From: PUPG01 sp964463915
GTDB taxonomy: Bacteria > Bacteroidota > Bacteroidia > Bacteroidales > UBA7960
NCBI GenBank assembly: GCA_964463915.1
Contig: CAYXEH010000005.1
Span: 26,059 to 90,058 of the forward strand
DNA: 64,000 nt
Direction: 5' to 3'
The first letter of the stretch is position 1. Every line of letters begins with the position of its first letter. The notes under the pieces were generated by a model that worked only from the letters and a program-made list of their open reading frames with translations, did not search any database and was not told the DNA's origin. A program made the translations under genes and the position numbers. Below, one piece after another: positions 26,434-35,716 of the stretch.

Positions 26434-28281
26434 TTATTGTGCGTCTTCCGGATTGGCCGTTAAAAACTTTGCATCCAGTATCCGTTGTTCAAACCATGCC
26501 CGGTTTACTTCCCGGGTCAGGTATTTTTCAATCATCAGGCTGGCGATGGGAGCTGCCCATACCGAGCCATGACCGGCATTTTCCACCACCACTGATATGG
26601 CGATCTGCGGATCCTCTACCGGGGCAAATGCTACGAAAACCGAGTGGTTTTCCCCGTGTGGGTTCTGCACTGTACCGGTTTTGCCGGCTATTTCAATATC
26701 AGGAATGGCTGAGAAACTACCCGTTCCGTCTGCCATTACCTGATGCATAGCTTCCGCCATGGTCTCAAAATGATCCCTGTCGATGTCAATATTGTTGGCC
26801 AGACCGAACTGGTTGTTTTTGTTGTCGGGGTTGCCGATGGCTTTAACTACATGCGGGGTGATATAATACCCCCGGTTGGCTACGGCAGCGCTCATGTTGG
26901 CCAGCTGCACGGGGGTAACTCCCAGCTCTCCCTGGCCAATCCCCAGTGAAAGGATGGTCTGGGAGCGCCATCCGTTGGATCCGTATATCCTGTCATAGTA
27001 GTCAGGGGTTGCCACCTGACCCGCCAGCTCGTGCGACAAATCGCTTCCAAAAGGTGCTCCCAGGCCGAAGCTGGTCACATAGTCACGCCACTGCTGCAGT
27101 GATTCCTGGATGCTTTCAAATTTTGACTGGTTGATGGTGTTTTGAAAAATGATGCTGGAAAAGGTGTTGCAGCTGTGTTGAATGCTACTGATGGCGTTGA
27201 CCGGGCTGGGATGTGACCGGCAACGTATACTGATGCCGCTGGTATGGTAAATGCCGCTGCAGTTGTAGGAGGTGTAAGGAGTGATGACCTCTTCCTGCAG
27301 GGCGATCAGTGTGTTGATGATCTTGAATACCGATCCAGGTGGGTATTGCGCCATCAGTGCACGGTTGAACAGGGGGTTGAGGGAGTCATTCTGTAACATG
27401 CGGTAATTCCTCGTACGTTCCCTGCCTACCAGCAAACCAGGGTCAAAAGCCGGTGAGGTCACCAGCGACAATATCTCTCCTGTGGATGGTTCAATGGCGA
27501 CAATGCTACCCCTTTTGTTTTGCATTATTCGCTCTCCATACACCTGTAGTTCTGCATCCAGGGTGGTATAGAGATCCTTTCCGGCCACGGCCAGGGTGTC
27601 AAAGCGGCCTTCCTGGAATGGCCCGGCGTCCCGGTTATGTACGTCCACCATGCGGATCCGCACTCCTTTCTGCCCCCTGAGTTGTTCCTCGTAAGCCCTT
27701 TCCACCCCGCTGATCCCGATATAGTCGCCCGGACGGTAGTAAGGGTCATTGTTGATGACGTTGGGTCCTGCTTCACCGACATAACCAAAGGTGTGTGTGG
27801 CGATGGGGTAGGTATATTTCCGCAGGGTTCGGGGTTGGACGAAAAAGCCCGGGTAACGGAACAGTTTTTCCTGGAAAGAGGCAAAAGAGGTTTTGGAAAT
27901 CTGTCGTTCAAAGACCGAAGGCCTGAAGCGGGAGTACTGCCTGGCCTGAAGCATCCGGCTTTCAAAGGTTGCCACATCAATCCCCAGCAATTTGCAGAAT
28001 TCCAGGGTGTCAATCTCAGAAACCTGACCGGGAATCACCATCAAATCGTAATGAGCTTCATTATAAACAAGCAATTCCCCGTTTCTGTCATAGATCAGCC
28101 CCCGTGACGGATAATCGGTCATATACCGGAGGTAATTGCTCAGGGCAGAAGTCTTGTAGGAGGGATCTGCAATCTGCAGCATAAACAATTGCACGAGCAA
28201 CAGAAGGCTGGTTGCCAGGATAATGCCGGCAACAATTTTCCTTCGGTTGCTATACTGTCCGGGATTGTGTTGAATCTGCAT
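26434..28281 (-). CDS. mrdA: Penicillin-binding protein 2 (elongation transpeptidase)
   Basis: A class B PBP that cross-links peptidoglycan during cell elongation with RodA. 615 residues from the ATG of MQIQHNPGQYSNRR, chosen because the membrane anchor (KIVAGIILATSLLLLVQLFML) follows directly, as in homologues; longer in-frame starts exist. The pedestal has YPSRGLIYDRNGELLVYNEA. The transpeptidase has PPGSVFKIIN (SxxK serine), HSCNTF (SxN), and AGKTGTVQNPHGE (KTG). Confidence 0.94.
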   Translation of the reverse strand: MQIQHNPGQYSNRRKIVAGIILATSLLLLVQLFMLQIADPSYKTSALSNYLRYMTDYPSRGLIYDRNGELLVYNEAHYDLMVIPGQVSEIDTLEFCKLLGIDVATFESRMLQARQYSRFRPSVFERQISKTSFASFQEKLFRYPGFFVQPRTLRKYTYPIATHTFGYVGEAGPNVINNDPYYRPGDYIGISGVERAYEEQLRGQKGVRIRMVDVHNRDAGPFQEGRFDTLAVAGKDLYTTLDAELQVYGERIMQNKRGSIVAIEPSTGEILSLVTSPAFDPGLLVGRERTRNYRMLQNDSLNPLFNRALMAQYPPGSVFKIINTLIALQEEVITPYTSYNCSGIYHTSGISIRCRSHPSPVNAISSIQHSCNTFSSIIFQNTINQSKFESIQESLQQWRDYVTSFGLGAPFGSDLSHELAGQVATPDYYDRIYGSNGWRSQTILSLGIGQGELGVTPVQLANMSAAVANRGYYITPHVVKAIGNPDNKNNQFGLANNIDIDRDHFETMAEAMHQVMADGTGSFSAIPDIEIAGKTGTVQNPHGENHSVFVAFAPVEDPQIAISVVVENAGHGSVWAAPIASLMIEKYLTREVNRAWFEQRILDAKFLTANPEDAQ

Positions 28282-28414
28282 AAAAGTATGGGGGTGTTGC
28301 CCTTGGGGGTCGTTTCCCTTCATGCAAAAATACAGATTCGGCGTCACATGAGACAGCCTTTTCCAAACAAATTTTTACCTTAGTGCAAGCGAAAACAATA
28401 AAATAACTATAATT

Positions 28415-29560
28415 ATGGCAAAGAAAAAGATCCTGGTACTTGGTGCGGGAATGATTGGCAAGGCGATTGCCATTGACCTCTCTGACATTTATGCAGTTAC
28501 TTCTGCAGACATCGACAAAAAATCCCTTGACTTCCTATCGGAAAATTATCCGATAAAAGGAGTTGCGGTCAACCTGATGGAAGAGGACGCCGTTGGCTCC
28601 CTGGTGAAAGATTTTGACCTGGTTGTTTCGGCTGTTCCGGGCTTCATGGGGTATGATATTCTTAAGACCGTGATAGAGGCAGGTAAAAACATCGTGGATA
28701 TTTCCTTTATGCCGGAAGATTTCATGGAACTGAACGCCCTTGCTGCGGAAAAAGGGGTGACTGCCATTACCGATGCCGGGGTGGCTCCGGGTTTGCCCAA
28801 TTTATTTGCCGGCCGGCTAAACGAAACCATGGAAATATCTGATTTTGAATACATGGTGGGCGGACTTCCCCGCGTCAAAGTGTATCCCTTTTATTACAAG
28901 GCTCCTTTCTCGCCCATTGATGTGGTGGAGGAATACACCCGCCCGGCCCGTTACATTGAGAAAGGGAAGTGGATGACCAAACCCGCCATGAGCGAGCCGG
29001 AACTGGTGTTTTTTGACAAAGTGGGTACCCTGGAAGCTTTTTATACCGACGGGTTGCGCTCACTGTTACGAAACATGGACCACATCCCCAACATGAAAGA
29101 GAAAACCCTCAGGTACCCCGGCCATATTCAGTTGATACAGGCACTTAAAACCGCCGGATTCTTTGATACCGAAGCTTCCGTAACGGTGAACAACACAAGC
29201 ATACGGCCCATTGATTTTACCTCCAGGGTGCTGATCCGTGACTGGCAGCTGGATCCCAATGAGCCTGAATTCACTGTGATGCGTATTGAGGTCAGGGGCA
29301 AAGAAGACGGAAACAAAGTGAAGGTCGTGTATGACCTGTATGATGAATATGACCAGGACAATAAAATCTCTTCCATGGCCCGGACCACCGGTTTTACTGC
29401 CACTGCCAATGCGGGACTGATCCTTACCGGCACTTTTACCGGCAAGGGTGTTTACCCGCTTGAGCTGATCGGGATGGACCAGGAGTGCTTTGACTTTGTG
29501 ATGGATTACCTGGAAGTCCGTGACATCACTTTTGACCGGAAGGCGGTTATCGGGAGTTGA
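28415..29560 (+). CDS. Saccharopine-dehydrogenase-like NAD(P) oxidoreductase
   Basis: A 381-residue enzyme of the saccharopine dehydrogenase / lysine 6-dehydrogenase superfamily. It has a Rossmann start KKILVLGAGMIGKAIAIDL, a strand-end motif VVSAVPGFMGYDILKTVIEAGKNIVDISFM and the substrate-domain motif ITDAGVAPGLPNLFAGRLNE. The size matches lysine 6-dehydrogenases and single-domain saccharopine reductases, so a role in lysine degradation is likely but not certain. It is transcribed alone, divergent from mrdA. Confidence 0.82.
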   Translation: MAKKKILVLGAGMIGKAIAIDLSDIYAVTSADIDKKSLDFLSENYPIKGVAVNLMEEDAVGSLVKDFDLVVSAVPGFMGYDILKTVIEAGKNIVDISFMPEDFMELNALAAEKGVTAITDAGVAPGLPNLFAGRLNETMEISDFEYMVGGLPRVKVYPFYYKAPFSPIDVVEEYTRPARYIEKGKWMTKPAMSEPELVFFDKVGTLEAFYTDGLRSLLRNMDHIPNMKEKTLRYPGHIQLIQALKTAGFFDTEASVTVNNTSIRPIDFTSRVLIRDWQLDPNEPEFTVMRIEVRGKEDGNKVKVVYDLYDEYDQDNKISSMARTTGFTATANAGLILTGTFTGKGVYPLELIGMDQECFDFVMDYLEVRDITFDRKAVIGS

Positions 29561-29607
29561 TTGACCTGTGCTAAGCTGCTCCGGGCCTGCCCCGGGCCGG
29601 GTCCGGT

Positions 29608-31824
29608 TTAATGGTCCCGGAGCTGACGTCTCAGGAACTGGGCGTTGACAGCTACTACAACAGTGCTGGCACTCATCAGGATCGCTCCCATTGCGGGGCT
29701 GATCAGAATGCCTGCGGTGTATAATACCCCGGCAGCAAGAGGGATGGCTACCACATTGTACCCCGTTGCCCATACAAAGTTCTGGATCATCTTTCTGTAG
29801 GTGGCCTTGCCGAAAAGGATCAAAGAGGAAATGTCTTTCGGGTTGCTGTTTACCAGGATGATGTCAGCCGTTTCGGCGGCAATGTCCGTACCCGAGCCCA
29901 CGGCAATCCCTATATCCGCGGCAGCCAGAGCCGGGGCATCGTTGATCCCGTCGCCGGTCATGGCCACAAATTCTCCCTTTTTCTGAAATTCTTTGAGCTT
30001 CTCAAGTTTCTGATCAGGCATTACACCGGAAAAATAGCCGTCCATACCAAGCTCTTTACTCACGCTTTTTGCCACTTTTTCGTTGTCACCGGTGATCATA
30101 TACAATTTAATGCCACTTTCCTTCAGTGTTTTTATTGCCTCGAATGATTCTTTGCGGATTTCATCAGCCAGGGCAATGAAGCCGGCCAGCTTCTTATCCG
30201 CCATCACGAAAACCACCGATTCAGCCTCACTCCGGTAGGCCTTGTCCGGGATCTCAATATTTTTTTCCTTTACAAATCCCGGGCTAACTACCTTTATTTT
30301 CTGATTGTCTACATCGGCTTCCACGCCCTGGCCGCTGATGGCATTGAAATCACCGGCTTCAGGCAACTCAATCTCCTCATCCTTTACTTTTTGCATGATA
30401 CCGGCAGCAAGCGGATGTTCTGATTTGCTTTCCAGCGCTCCGGCCAGCTGCAGGATCTGCTTGTCATCAAAATCATCATGAAGAGATCCAAAGCGGGTTA
30501 CCACAAAATTCCCTTTGGTCAGGGTGCCTGTTTTGTCAAACATCATCAGTGATATTTTCCGGGTGTTCTCAAAGGCTGTCCTGTTACGGATCAGCAATCC
30601 GTTACTTGCGGCCAGGGAGGTTGATATGGCCACTACCAGTGGTACGGCCAGGCCCAGGGCATGCGGGCAGGTAATGACCATTACCGAGGCCATCCGCTCC
30701 AGGGCAAACACAAATGGCTGGCCGATGATCACCCCGGTGGTCAGTGTTCCAAAACCCGCTGTAAGGGCGATGATGGTCAGCCAGAAAGCGATGCGGTCTG
30801 CCAGGTGCTGGGTTTTGGATTTCTTATCCTGGGCCTCACGGACCATCCCGATCACTTTGCTCAGGTAGGCTTCCTCTCCGACTTCCTCCACGGTTACCTG
30901 CAACGAACCGTTGCCATTGATCGTACCACCGATCACCTTGTCACCTTCTGCTTTTTTGACCGGTTTGGACTCACCGGTAACCATGGCCTGGTTGACATTA
31001 CTGCTTCCTTCAGCCACCACGCCATCAACCGGAATTTTTTCTCCCGGACGAACCACCACCACGTCATTTTTCTTTAGTTCATCTACCGGCACATCTTCTG
31101 TTTTCCCGTCCTTGAGCAAATGGGCCTCTGAAGGCATCATTTCCACCAGCTTCTGCAATGAGCGGGAGGCCCCCAGTACCGATTTCATCTCAATCCAGTG
31201 GCCGAGCAGCATGATGTCAATCAGGGTGGCCAGTTCCCAGAAAAAAGTGGCCCCTTCTACTCCGAAAGTTGTGGCCGTACTGTACCCCCAGGCAACCGTG
31301 ATCGCCACGGCAATCAGGGTCATCATTCCGGGCTGCCTCTGCTTCAGTTCCCCGACCAGTCCGCTCAGGAAAGGCCAGCCGCCATAAAAATAGACCACAC
31401 TCGACAGGGCAAACAGAATGTATTGGTCATAGTCCGCGAGCAGAGAAAATTCAAACCCCAGCAGATCCTGCAGCATGGGCGACAAAAGCAGGATGGGGAT
31501 GGTAAAGCCCAACGCAATGAAGAACCGTTGCCGGAAATCCCTGATCATCATCTCATGATGACCGGTATGGTCATGGCCGCCTTCACCGTGGTCGCCGTCA
31601 TGATTGTCATGTTTCCCGTTGTCGTGGCCGCCGCTTTGACGGCTGGAACCATGTTCGCCTTCACCGTGGCTGTCGTCATGTTGGTTGGGTTTTTTACCCT
31701 TGTGGCCGCTGCTTTGGTGGCTGGAGCCAGGTGTTCCTTTGCCCTGGCCGCCGCTTTGGTTCTCATGGGTCTCCGCATTGTTGTGCTTATTGCGGTTTTT
31801 TTCATCTTTATGAGAATGTGTCAT
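29608..31824 (-). CDS. copB: CopB-type copper P1B-ATPase with long His-rich N-terminus
   Basis: A heavy-metal exporter in the inner membrane. 738 residues. Residues 1-~93 are extraordinarily rich in His, Gly, Asp and Ser (repeated GHD, HGEG, SSHQSSGH, DDSHGEGEHG) and contain no CxxC. The membrane metal site is CPH (VITCPHALGLAVPLV), the class that includes CopB Cu+/Cu2+/Ag+ pumps. Catalytic motifs: DKTGTLTKG (phosphorylated Asp), SEHPLAAGI, MITGDNEKVAKSV and AMTGDGINDAPALA. The His-rich tail is likely a metal buffer or sensor. Convergent with the preceding gene. Confidence 0.93.
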   Translation of the reverse strand: MTHSHKDEKNRNKHNNAETHENQSGGQGKGTPGSSHQSSGHKGKKPNQHDDSHGEGEHGSSRQSGGHDNGKHDNHDGDHGEGGHDHTGHHEMMIRDFRQRFFIALGFTIPILLLSPMLQDLLGFEFSLLADYDQYILFALSSVVYFYGGWPFLSGLVGELKQRQPGMMTLIAVAITVAWGYSTATTFGVEGATFFWELATLIDIMLLGHWIEMKSVLGASRSLQKLVEMMPSEAHLLKDGKTEDVPVDELKKNDVVVVRPGEKIPVDGVVAEGSSNVNQAMVTGESKPVKKAEGDKVIGGTINGNGSLQVTVEEVGEEAYLSKVIGMVREAQDKKSKTQHLADRIAFWLTIIALTAGFGTLTTGVIIGQPFVFALERMASVMVITCPHALGLAVPLVVAISTSLAASNGLLIRNRTAFENTRKISLMMFDKTGTLTKGNFVVTRFGSLHDDFDDKQILQLAGALESKSEHPLAAGIMQKVKDEEIELPEAGDFNAISGQGVEADVDNQKIKVVSPGFVKEKNIEIPDKAYRSEAESVVFVMADKKLAGFIALADEIRKESFEAIKTLKESGIKLYMITGDNEKVAKSVSKELGMDGYFSGVMPDQKLEKLKEFQKKGEFVAMTGDGINDAPALAAADIGIAVGSGTDIAAETADIILVNSNPKDISSLILFGKATYRKMIQNFVWATGYNVVAIPLAAGVLYTAGILISPAMGAILMSASTVVVAVNAQFLRRQLRDH

Positions 31825-31885
31825 ATGTTATCTTTCGAGGTTTTTCGATTGAGTGAGGTCTGCCAGGAATAATTCCGGGGATCCG

Positions 31886-32011
31886 GCCAAATTGACCATG
31901 CCGGTTCGGAGTTTGGTCATGCCAGCGCGGAGGATGACCTGATCTACCCGGAGGTATACCGAATCTGCCCGGAGGACTACGGGGTCAACGTGGAGAGAGC
32001 CCGGGGCCAGG
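31886..32011 (-). repeat. 21-bp degenerate tandem array between aldolase and copB
   Basis: CGGAG or TGGAG recurs at 31907, 31928, 31949, 31970 and 31991, exactly 21 bases apart, with diverged sequence in between. On the minus strand an open frame (31828-32022) reads these as heptads such as DPVVLRA, DSVYLRV, DQVILRA, GMTKLRT and GMVNLAG. The frame overlaps the end of the aldolase gene by 8 bases. It may be a non-coding repeat or a small heptad-repeat peptide; I cannot tell which. Confidence 0.75.
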
Positions 32012-32014
32012 CAA

Positions 32015-33088
32015 TCAGGCAATGGTAATATCTTTATTCAGGTACACATCCTGAATAAGGTTCAGCAGCCTGACTCCGTCTTTCATGGGGCGCTGGAAGG
32101 CCTTGCGCCCGGAAATGAGCCCCGTTCCGCCTGCCCGTTTATTGACCATGGCTGTTTTAGCCGCATCGGCAAAATCGCTCTCGCCGGAAGAGGCCCCGCC
32201 GGAGTTGATCAGTCCGATTTTTCCCATGTAGCAATTGACTACCTGGTAACGGCACAGGTCTATGGGGTGGTCTGAAGAAAGTTTTTCGTACATATCGGGA
32301 TGGGTCTTCCCGAACTTCAGCGTCTTAAACCCGCCATTGCCCGCGGGAAGTTTTTGTTTGATCAGGTCGGCCTTGATGGTAACCCCCAGGTGGTTGGCCT
32401 GCCCGGTAAGGTCTGCCGCGGTATGGAAATCCTGCTCTTTGGTTTTGAATGCACTGTTCCGTGTATAGCACCACAGGATGGTGGCCATTCCCAGTTCATG
32501 TGCCCTTTCAAAGGCTTCGGCTACCTCGATGATCTGCCTGTTCGACTCCTCCGATCCGAAATAAATGGTGGCGCCCACTGCGGCGGCGCCCAGGTTCCAT
32601 GCCTCATCCACGCTGCCGAACATAATCTGATCGTGTTTGTTGGGATAGGTCATCAGCTCGTTGTGGTTGATCTTCACAACAAAAGGAATCTTGTGGGCAT
32701 ACTTCCGGGCATTCAGTGCCAGACCGCCGAAGGTGGTCGCAACGGCATTGCATCCTCCTTCAATGGCCAGCTTGATGATGTTTTCCGGGTCGAAATAGAT
32801 GGGATTGGGGCCAAAAGAGCTGCCCCCGGTGTGCTCGATCCCCTGGTCAACCGGCAGGATTGACAAATAGCCGGTGCCGGCAAGTCTGCCATGGTTATAG
32901 ATCCGTGACAGGTTGATGAGTGTGCGGGTGTTGCGGTCGCTGTTCCCGAAAACCCTGTCAAGAGCATCCGGGCCGGGAAGACTGAGCTGTTCCTTCGGAA
33001 TGGTTGATGACTGATGCTTCAGCAATGAGGCCGCATCGTTCCCCAGTAATTTTTCCAGGTCTTTTGTGGTGTGAATCAGTGTGTCCAT
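32015..33088 (-). CDS. fbaB: Class I fructose-bisphosphate aldolase (FbaB/DhnA family)
   Basis: Cleaves fructose 1,6-bisphosphate to triose phosphates by Schiff-base chemistry in the cytoplasm. 357 residues. Family features are YLSILPVDQGIEHTGGSSF, VATTFGGLALNARKYAHKIPFVVKINHNE, GVTIKADLIKQKLP (lysine-rich active-site segment), and the phosphate-binding INSGGASSGES plus GGTGLISGRKAFQRP. This archaeal-type aldolase is not homologous to the usual class II enzyme. Together with a PPi-type phosphofructokinase it suggests an unusual or reversible upper glycolysis (inference). Confidence 0.93.
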   Translation of the reverse strand: MDTLIHTTKDLEKLLGNDAASLLKHQSSTIPKEQLSLPGPDALDRVFGNSDRNTRTLINLSRIYNHGRLAGTGYLSILPVDQGIEHTGGSSFGPNPIYFDPENIIKLAIEGGCNAVATTFGGLALNARKYAHKIPFVVKINHNELMTYPNKHDQIMFGSVDEAWNLGAAAVGATIYFGSEESNRQIIEVAEAFERAHELGMATILWCYTRNSAFKTKEQDFHTAADLTGQANHLGVTIKADLIKQKLPAGNGGFKTLKFGKTHPDMYEKLSSDHPIDLCRYQVVNCYMGKIGLINSGGASSGESDFADAAKTAMVNKRAGGTGLISGRKAFQRPMKDGVRLLNLIQDVYLNKDITIA

Positions 33089-33133
33089 AATGCCAGTATT
33101 TTTTGATTAACCAATACGTAATCAGGATTTTCC

Positions 33134-33141
33134 TAAATATA
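33134..33141 (-). promoter_or_regulatory. Probable -7 element for the aldolase gene
   Basis: On the minus strand TATATTTA, close to TAnnTTTG, about 45 bases before the ATG. Just upstream (33156-33202) GTTTTCC and GGAAAAC form inverted arms around two TTCCCTGAT-type direct repeats, a possible operator. Confidence 0.4.
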
Positions 33142-33287
33142 CAAAATATTTGTGTGTTTTCCCTGATGAAACATTGGAAACACTTCCCTGATTAAGGAAA
33201 ACCCCGTTGCGCAATAAGAAGCGGACTTCTTTCGGGAAGGGATAACTGGCAGGGCAACGGCTGGTACGTCAGGTTGCAGGTACCCGG

Positions 33288-35516
33288 TTAGTTTCTTCTG
33301 AACAATCTTCGCAGCAAGCCGGGCCTTTCCTCTTCCTGCTTTTCTTTATCAAAGGTAATGGTGGGGTCGCGGAAACGGTCTATCAGGCGGTCGAGCCACC
33401 CTTTTTCTTCAAACCCGGGACAATCCATGGCTGAGGCCAGGTGTTCCGGAAGGGCAGGGAAGGGGGTGCTGAATCGTTCGGTCAGTTCCGGATCTGACTG
33501 GATCTGCCGCATGGTCATGGCTACGATGGGAAGAGCCAGTGCGGTGGCTGAGCCATTGATTCCGTTGTTGAAATGTACGGCCGGTGAAGCGGCTCCCACT
33601 CTGCTGATCAACAACATCCGGGGATTGTAGGCGGTAAACCAGGCGTCTGCGTAGTTCTGGGAGGTGCCTGTTTTTGCAGCCACCGGCAGGGTCACTCCAT
33701 AGTGATTGCGCAGGGAGGTGGCGGTTCCGTTACTTACAGCTACCCGGAGCATGGCACTGATCAGCTGGCTGGTTTCTTCAGAGATCACCCCCTTTGCTGG
33801 CCGGCTTTGCTCATGTTCATAGATGATGCTCCCGTCAGGGGCTGATATGGTGGCGATGGTGTAAGGTTCAACCAGGTAACCTCCGTTGGCGAATGCGGCG
33901 TAAGCCACGGCAAGTTCTGTAATCCCTGCCTCTGCTGTCCCCAGGGCCAGGGAAGGAATATTTCTGAGCGGGTAGGAAAACCCCATCTCTTCCCATAACC
34001 GGTTAACTGGTGTAAATCCCGTTTCCATAAACAAGTGAAAAGTCGGGACATTCATGGAACGGGCAAGGGCCCCCGTCATGGAATACCTGCCCCCATAGGA
34101 GCCGTCGTAGTTCACCGGGCTGTAGCCGGTGAAATCCGCAATCACGAGGGAATCGTTGTCAAAATACCGGCAGGGGTCCATTCCCGTTTCAAGGGCCGCT
34201 GCGTACAATATGGGCTTGAATGCCGAAGCCAGCTGACGCCTTGCCCTGATCTGGTCCCAGGGGTGGGTGGCGTGGTCGATGCCCCCGATGTAGGCAGTGA
34301 CTGCCCCCGATGCAGGATCCATCCCCAATACGCCCCCGTGCAGCAAGCCGAGGGCCTGGTAAAGGCTGTCGCGCACCGACAGGGAGTCGCCCCTTATGCC
34401 CTCCCAGCTGAATACCTGCTGCCAGTGTACCTCATCGGCCCGTTCAGACAGTCCCGATCGCTGTAGTTCCCTTTCCACAATGCGGTCAAATTGCTGCCTC
34501 CCGGCCTCCCGGCGATATTGGGCATCCAGCCGCGATTGCATCACCCGCAAGTGCGAACGGAAAGCATCCAGGGCATGCTGCTGCAGTGTCATATTCAGGG
34601 TGGTATGGATCAGTAGCCCATCGGTTTCCGGGTGATATTTTACCCCGGTTTCCTGGTATATATCTTCCAGGATGCGTGCGGCCTCCCGTTTGACATTTTC
34701 AAGAAAATACTCCGTTTGCGCATCAGAAAAAGCGGCGAGATAGTCCAGATCGAGGGGGGTGTTTCGAAGAGAATCGGCGGCGGCTTCCAGGATGTATTCG
34801 TGCCTTTCCATCTGTCCGATCACCACATTGCGCCTTGCAAGGGCCCGCCCGGGGTACAATCGTGGATTATAGGAGGTATTGGCTTTCAGCATGCCAACCA
34901 ACACGGCCGACTCCTGCACATTCAGATCAGCCACGTGTTTGCTGAAAAAGCGTTCAGCTGCAGCCTCCACCCCGAATACATTTTCACCAAAAGGGACAGA
35001 ATTCAGATAAAGGACCAGGATCTCCCCTTTGCTGAAGGTCTTTTCGAGCCGCCTGGCGATAATGATCTCTTTGGTCTTGTTCACAGGCAGTGTGAGGGCA
35101 CCATGGTTTTTCCTGCCAAAGAGATTCTTGGCCAGCTGCTGGGTGATGGTGCTCCCACCGCCCGATTGCGGATCTCTCAGCAGTACCGACCTGAAAAGCA
35201 CCCTGAACATACTCCTGACGTCCAGCCCGTGATGGCGGTAAAACCTGTGGTCTTCCGTGGCAACCAGTGCATCGATCAGGTGCGCAGGGAGCTGGTCATA
35301 TTCTACATTGGTGCGGTTCTCCAGGAAAAATTTACCGACCAGTTCCCCATCTGCGGAAAGCACCAGGGAAGCCGTGGCATTCTCCATCTCCTCCCAGTCT
35401 TCGCGGTCCGGCAAGGGACCGAACATCCCCGCGTAAATTAAAGCGATGAATACCAAAAGAACCCCTGTCGCCAGCAGCAAGGGAAATACAATCAGGTTCC
35501 GGGTTTTTCTGCGCAT
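33288..35516 (-). CDS. Class A penicillin-binding protein (PBP1A-like)
   Basis: A bifunctional peptidoglycan synthase of 742 residues with one N-terminal membrane anchor. The GT51 domain (~residues 50-250) has TEDHRFYRHHGLD with the catalytic Glu, GGSTITQQLAKNLF and YLNSVPFGENVFGVEAAA. The transpeptidase domain (~residues 400-660) has ASAFKP (SxxK), ARSMNVP (SxN) and AAKTGTSQN (KTG). The C-terminal tail is basic (GLLRRLFRRN). It makes and cross-links glycan strands at the periplasmic face. Its start lies 53 bases from the assembly gap, so promoter sequence may be missing. Confidence 0.93.
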   Translation of the reverse strand: MRRKTRNLIVFPLLLATGVLLVFIALIYAGMFGPLPDREDWEEMENATASLVLSADGELVGKFFLENRTNVEYDQLPAHLIDALVATEDHRFYRHHGLDVRSMFRVLFRSVLLRDPQSGGGSTITQQLAKNLFGRKNHGALTLPVNKTKEIIIARRLEKTFSKGEILVLYLNSVPFGENVFGVEAAAERFFSKHVADLNVQESAVLVGMLKANTSYNPRLYPGRALARRNVVIGQMERHEYILEAAADSLRNTPLDLDYLAAFSDAQTEYFLENVKREAARILEDIYQETGVKYHPETDGLLIHTTLNMTLQQHALDAFRSHLRVMQSRLDAQYRREAGRQQFDRIVERELQRSGLSERADEVHWQQVFSWEGIRGDSLSVRDSLYQALGLLHGGVLGMDPASGAVTAYIGGIDHATHPWDQIRARRQLASAFKPILYAAALETGMDPCRYFDNDSLVIADFTGYSPVNYDGSYGGRYSMTGALARSMNVPTFHLFMETGFTPVNRLWEEMGFSYPLRNIPSLALGTAEAGITELAVAYAAFANGGYLVEPYTIATISAPDGSIIYEHEQSRPAKGVISEETSQLISAMLRVAVSNGTATSLRNHYGVTLPVAAKTGTSQNYADAWFTAYNPRMLLISRVGAASPAVHFNNGINGSATALALPIVAMTMRQIQSDPELTERFSTPFPALPEHLASAMDCPGFEEKGWLDRLIDRFRDPTITFDKEKQEEERPGLLRRLFRRN

Positions 35517-35569
35517 ATATCAATCGTTCTTTTTCAGAACGAGTTCTGCAGACGATTATTGGATGCCGT

Positions 35570-35669
35570 NNNNNNNNNNNNNNNNNNNNNNNNNNNNNNN
35601 NNNNNNNNNNNNNNNNNNNNNNNNNNNNNNNNNNNNNNNNNNNNNNNNNNNNNNNNNNNNNNNNNNNNN
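35570..35669. other. Assembly gap (100 N)
   Basis: A placeholder run of exactly 100 Ns joining two contigs. The same nine bases, GGATGCCGT, end the left contig (35561-35569) and begin the right contig (35670-35678), so the true gap may be zero or even negative. Confidence 0.99.
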
Positions 35670-35716
35670 GGATGCCGTTTTTGGATAAAGTTACCGGCGA
35701 ATTTATATTTTTGTAT

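Noticed and set aside
28295..28330. Another CTTCG hairpin upstream of mrdA
   Set aside because: TTGCCCTTGGGGGTCGTT resembles the tandem hairpins at 6287-6329, but the stem is interrupted and weak, so it is mentioned only as a degenerate relative.
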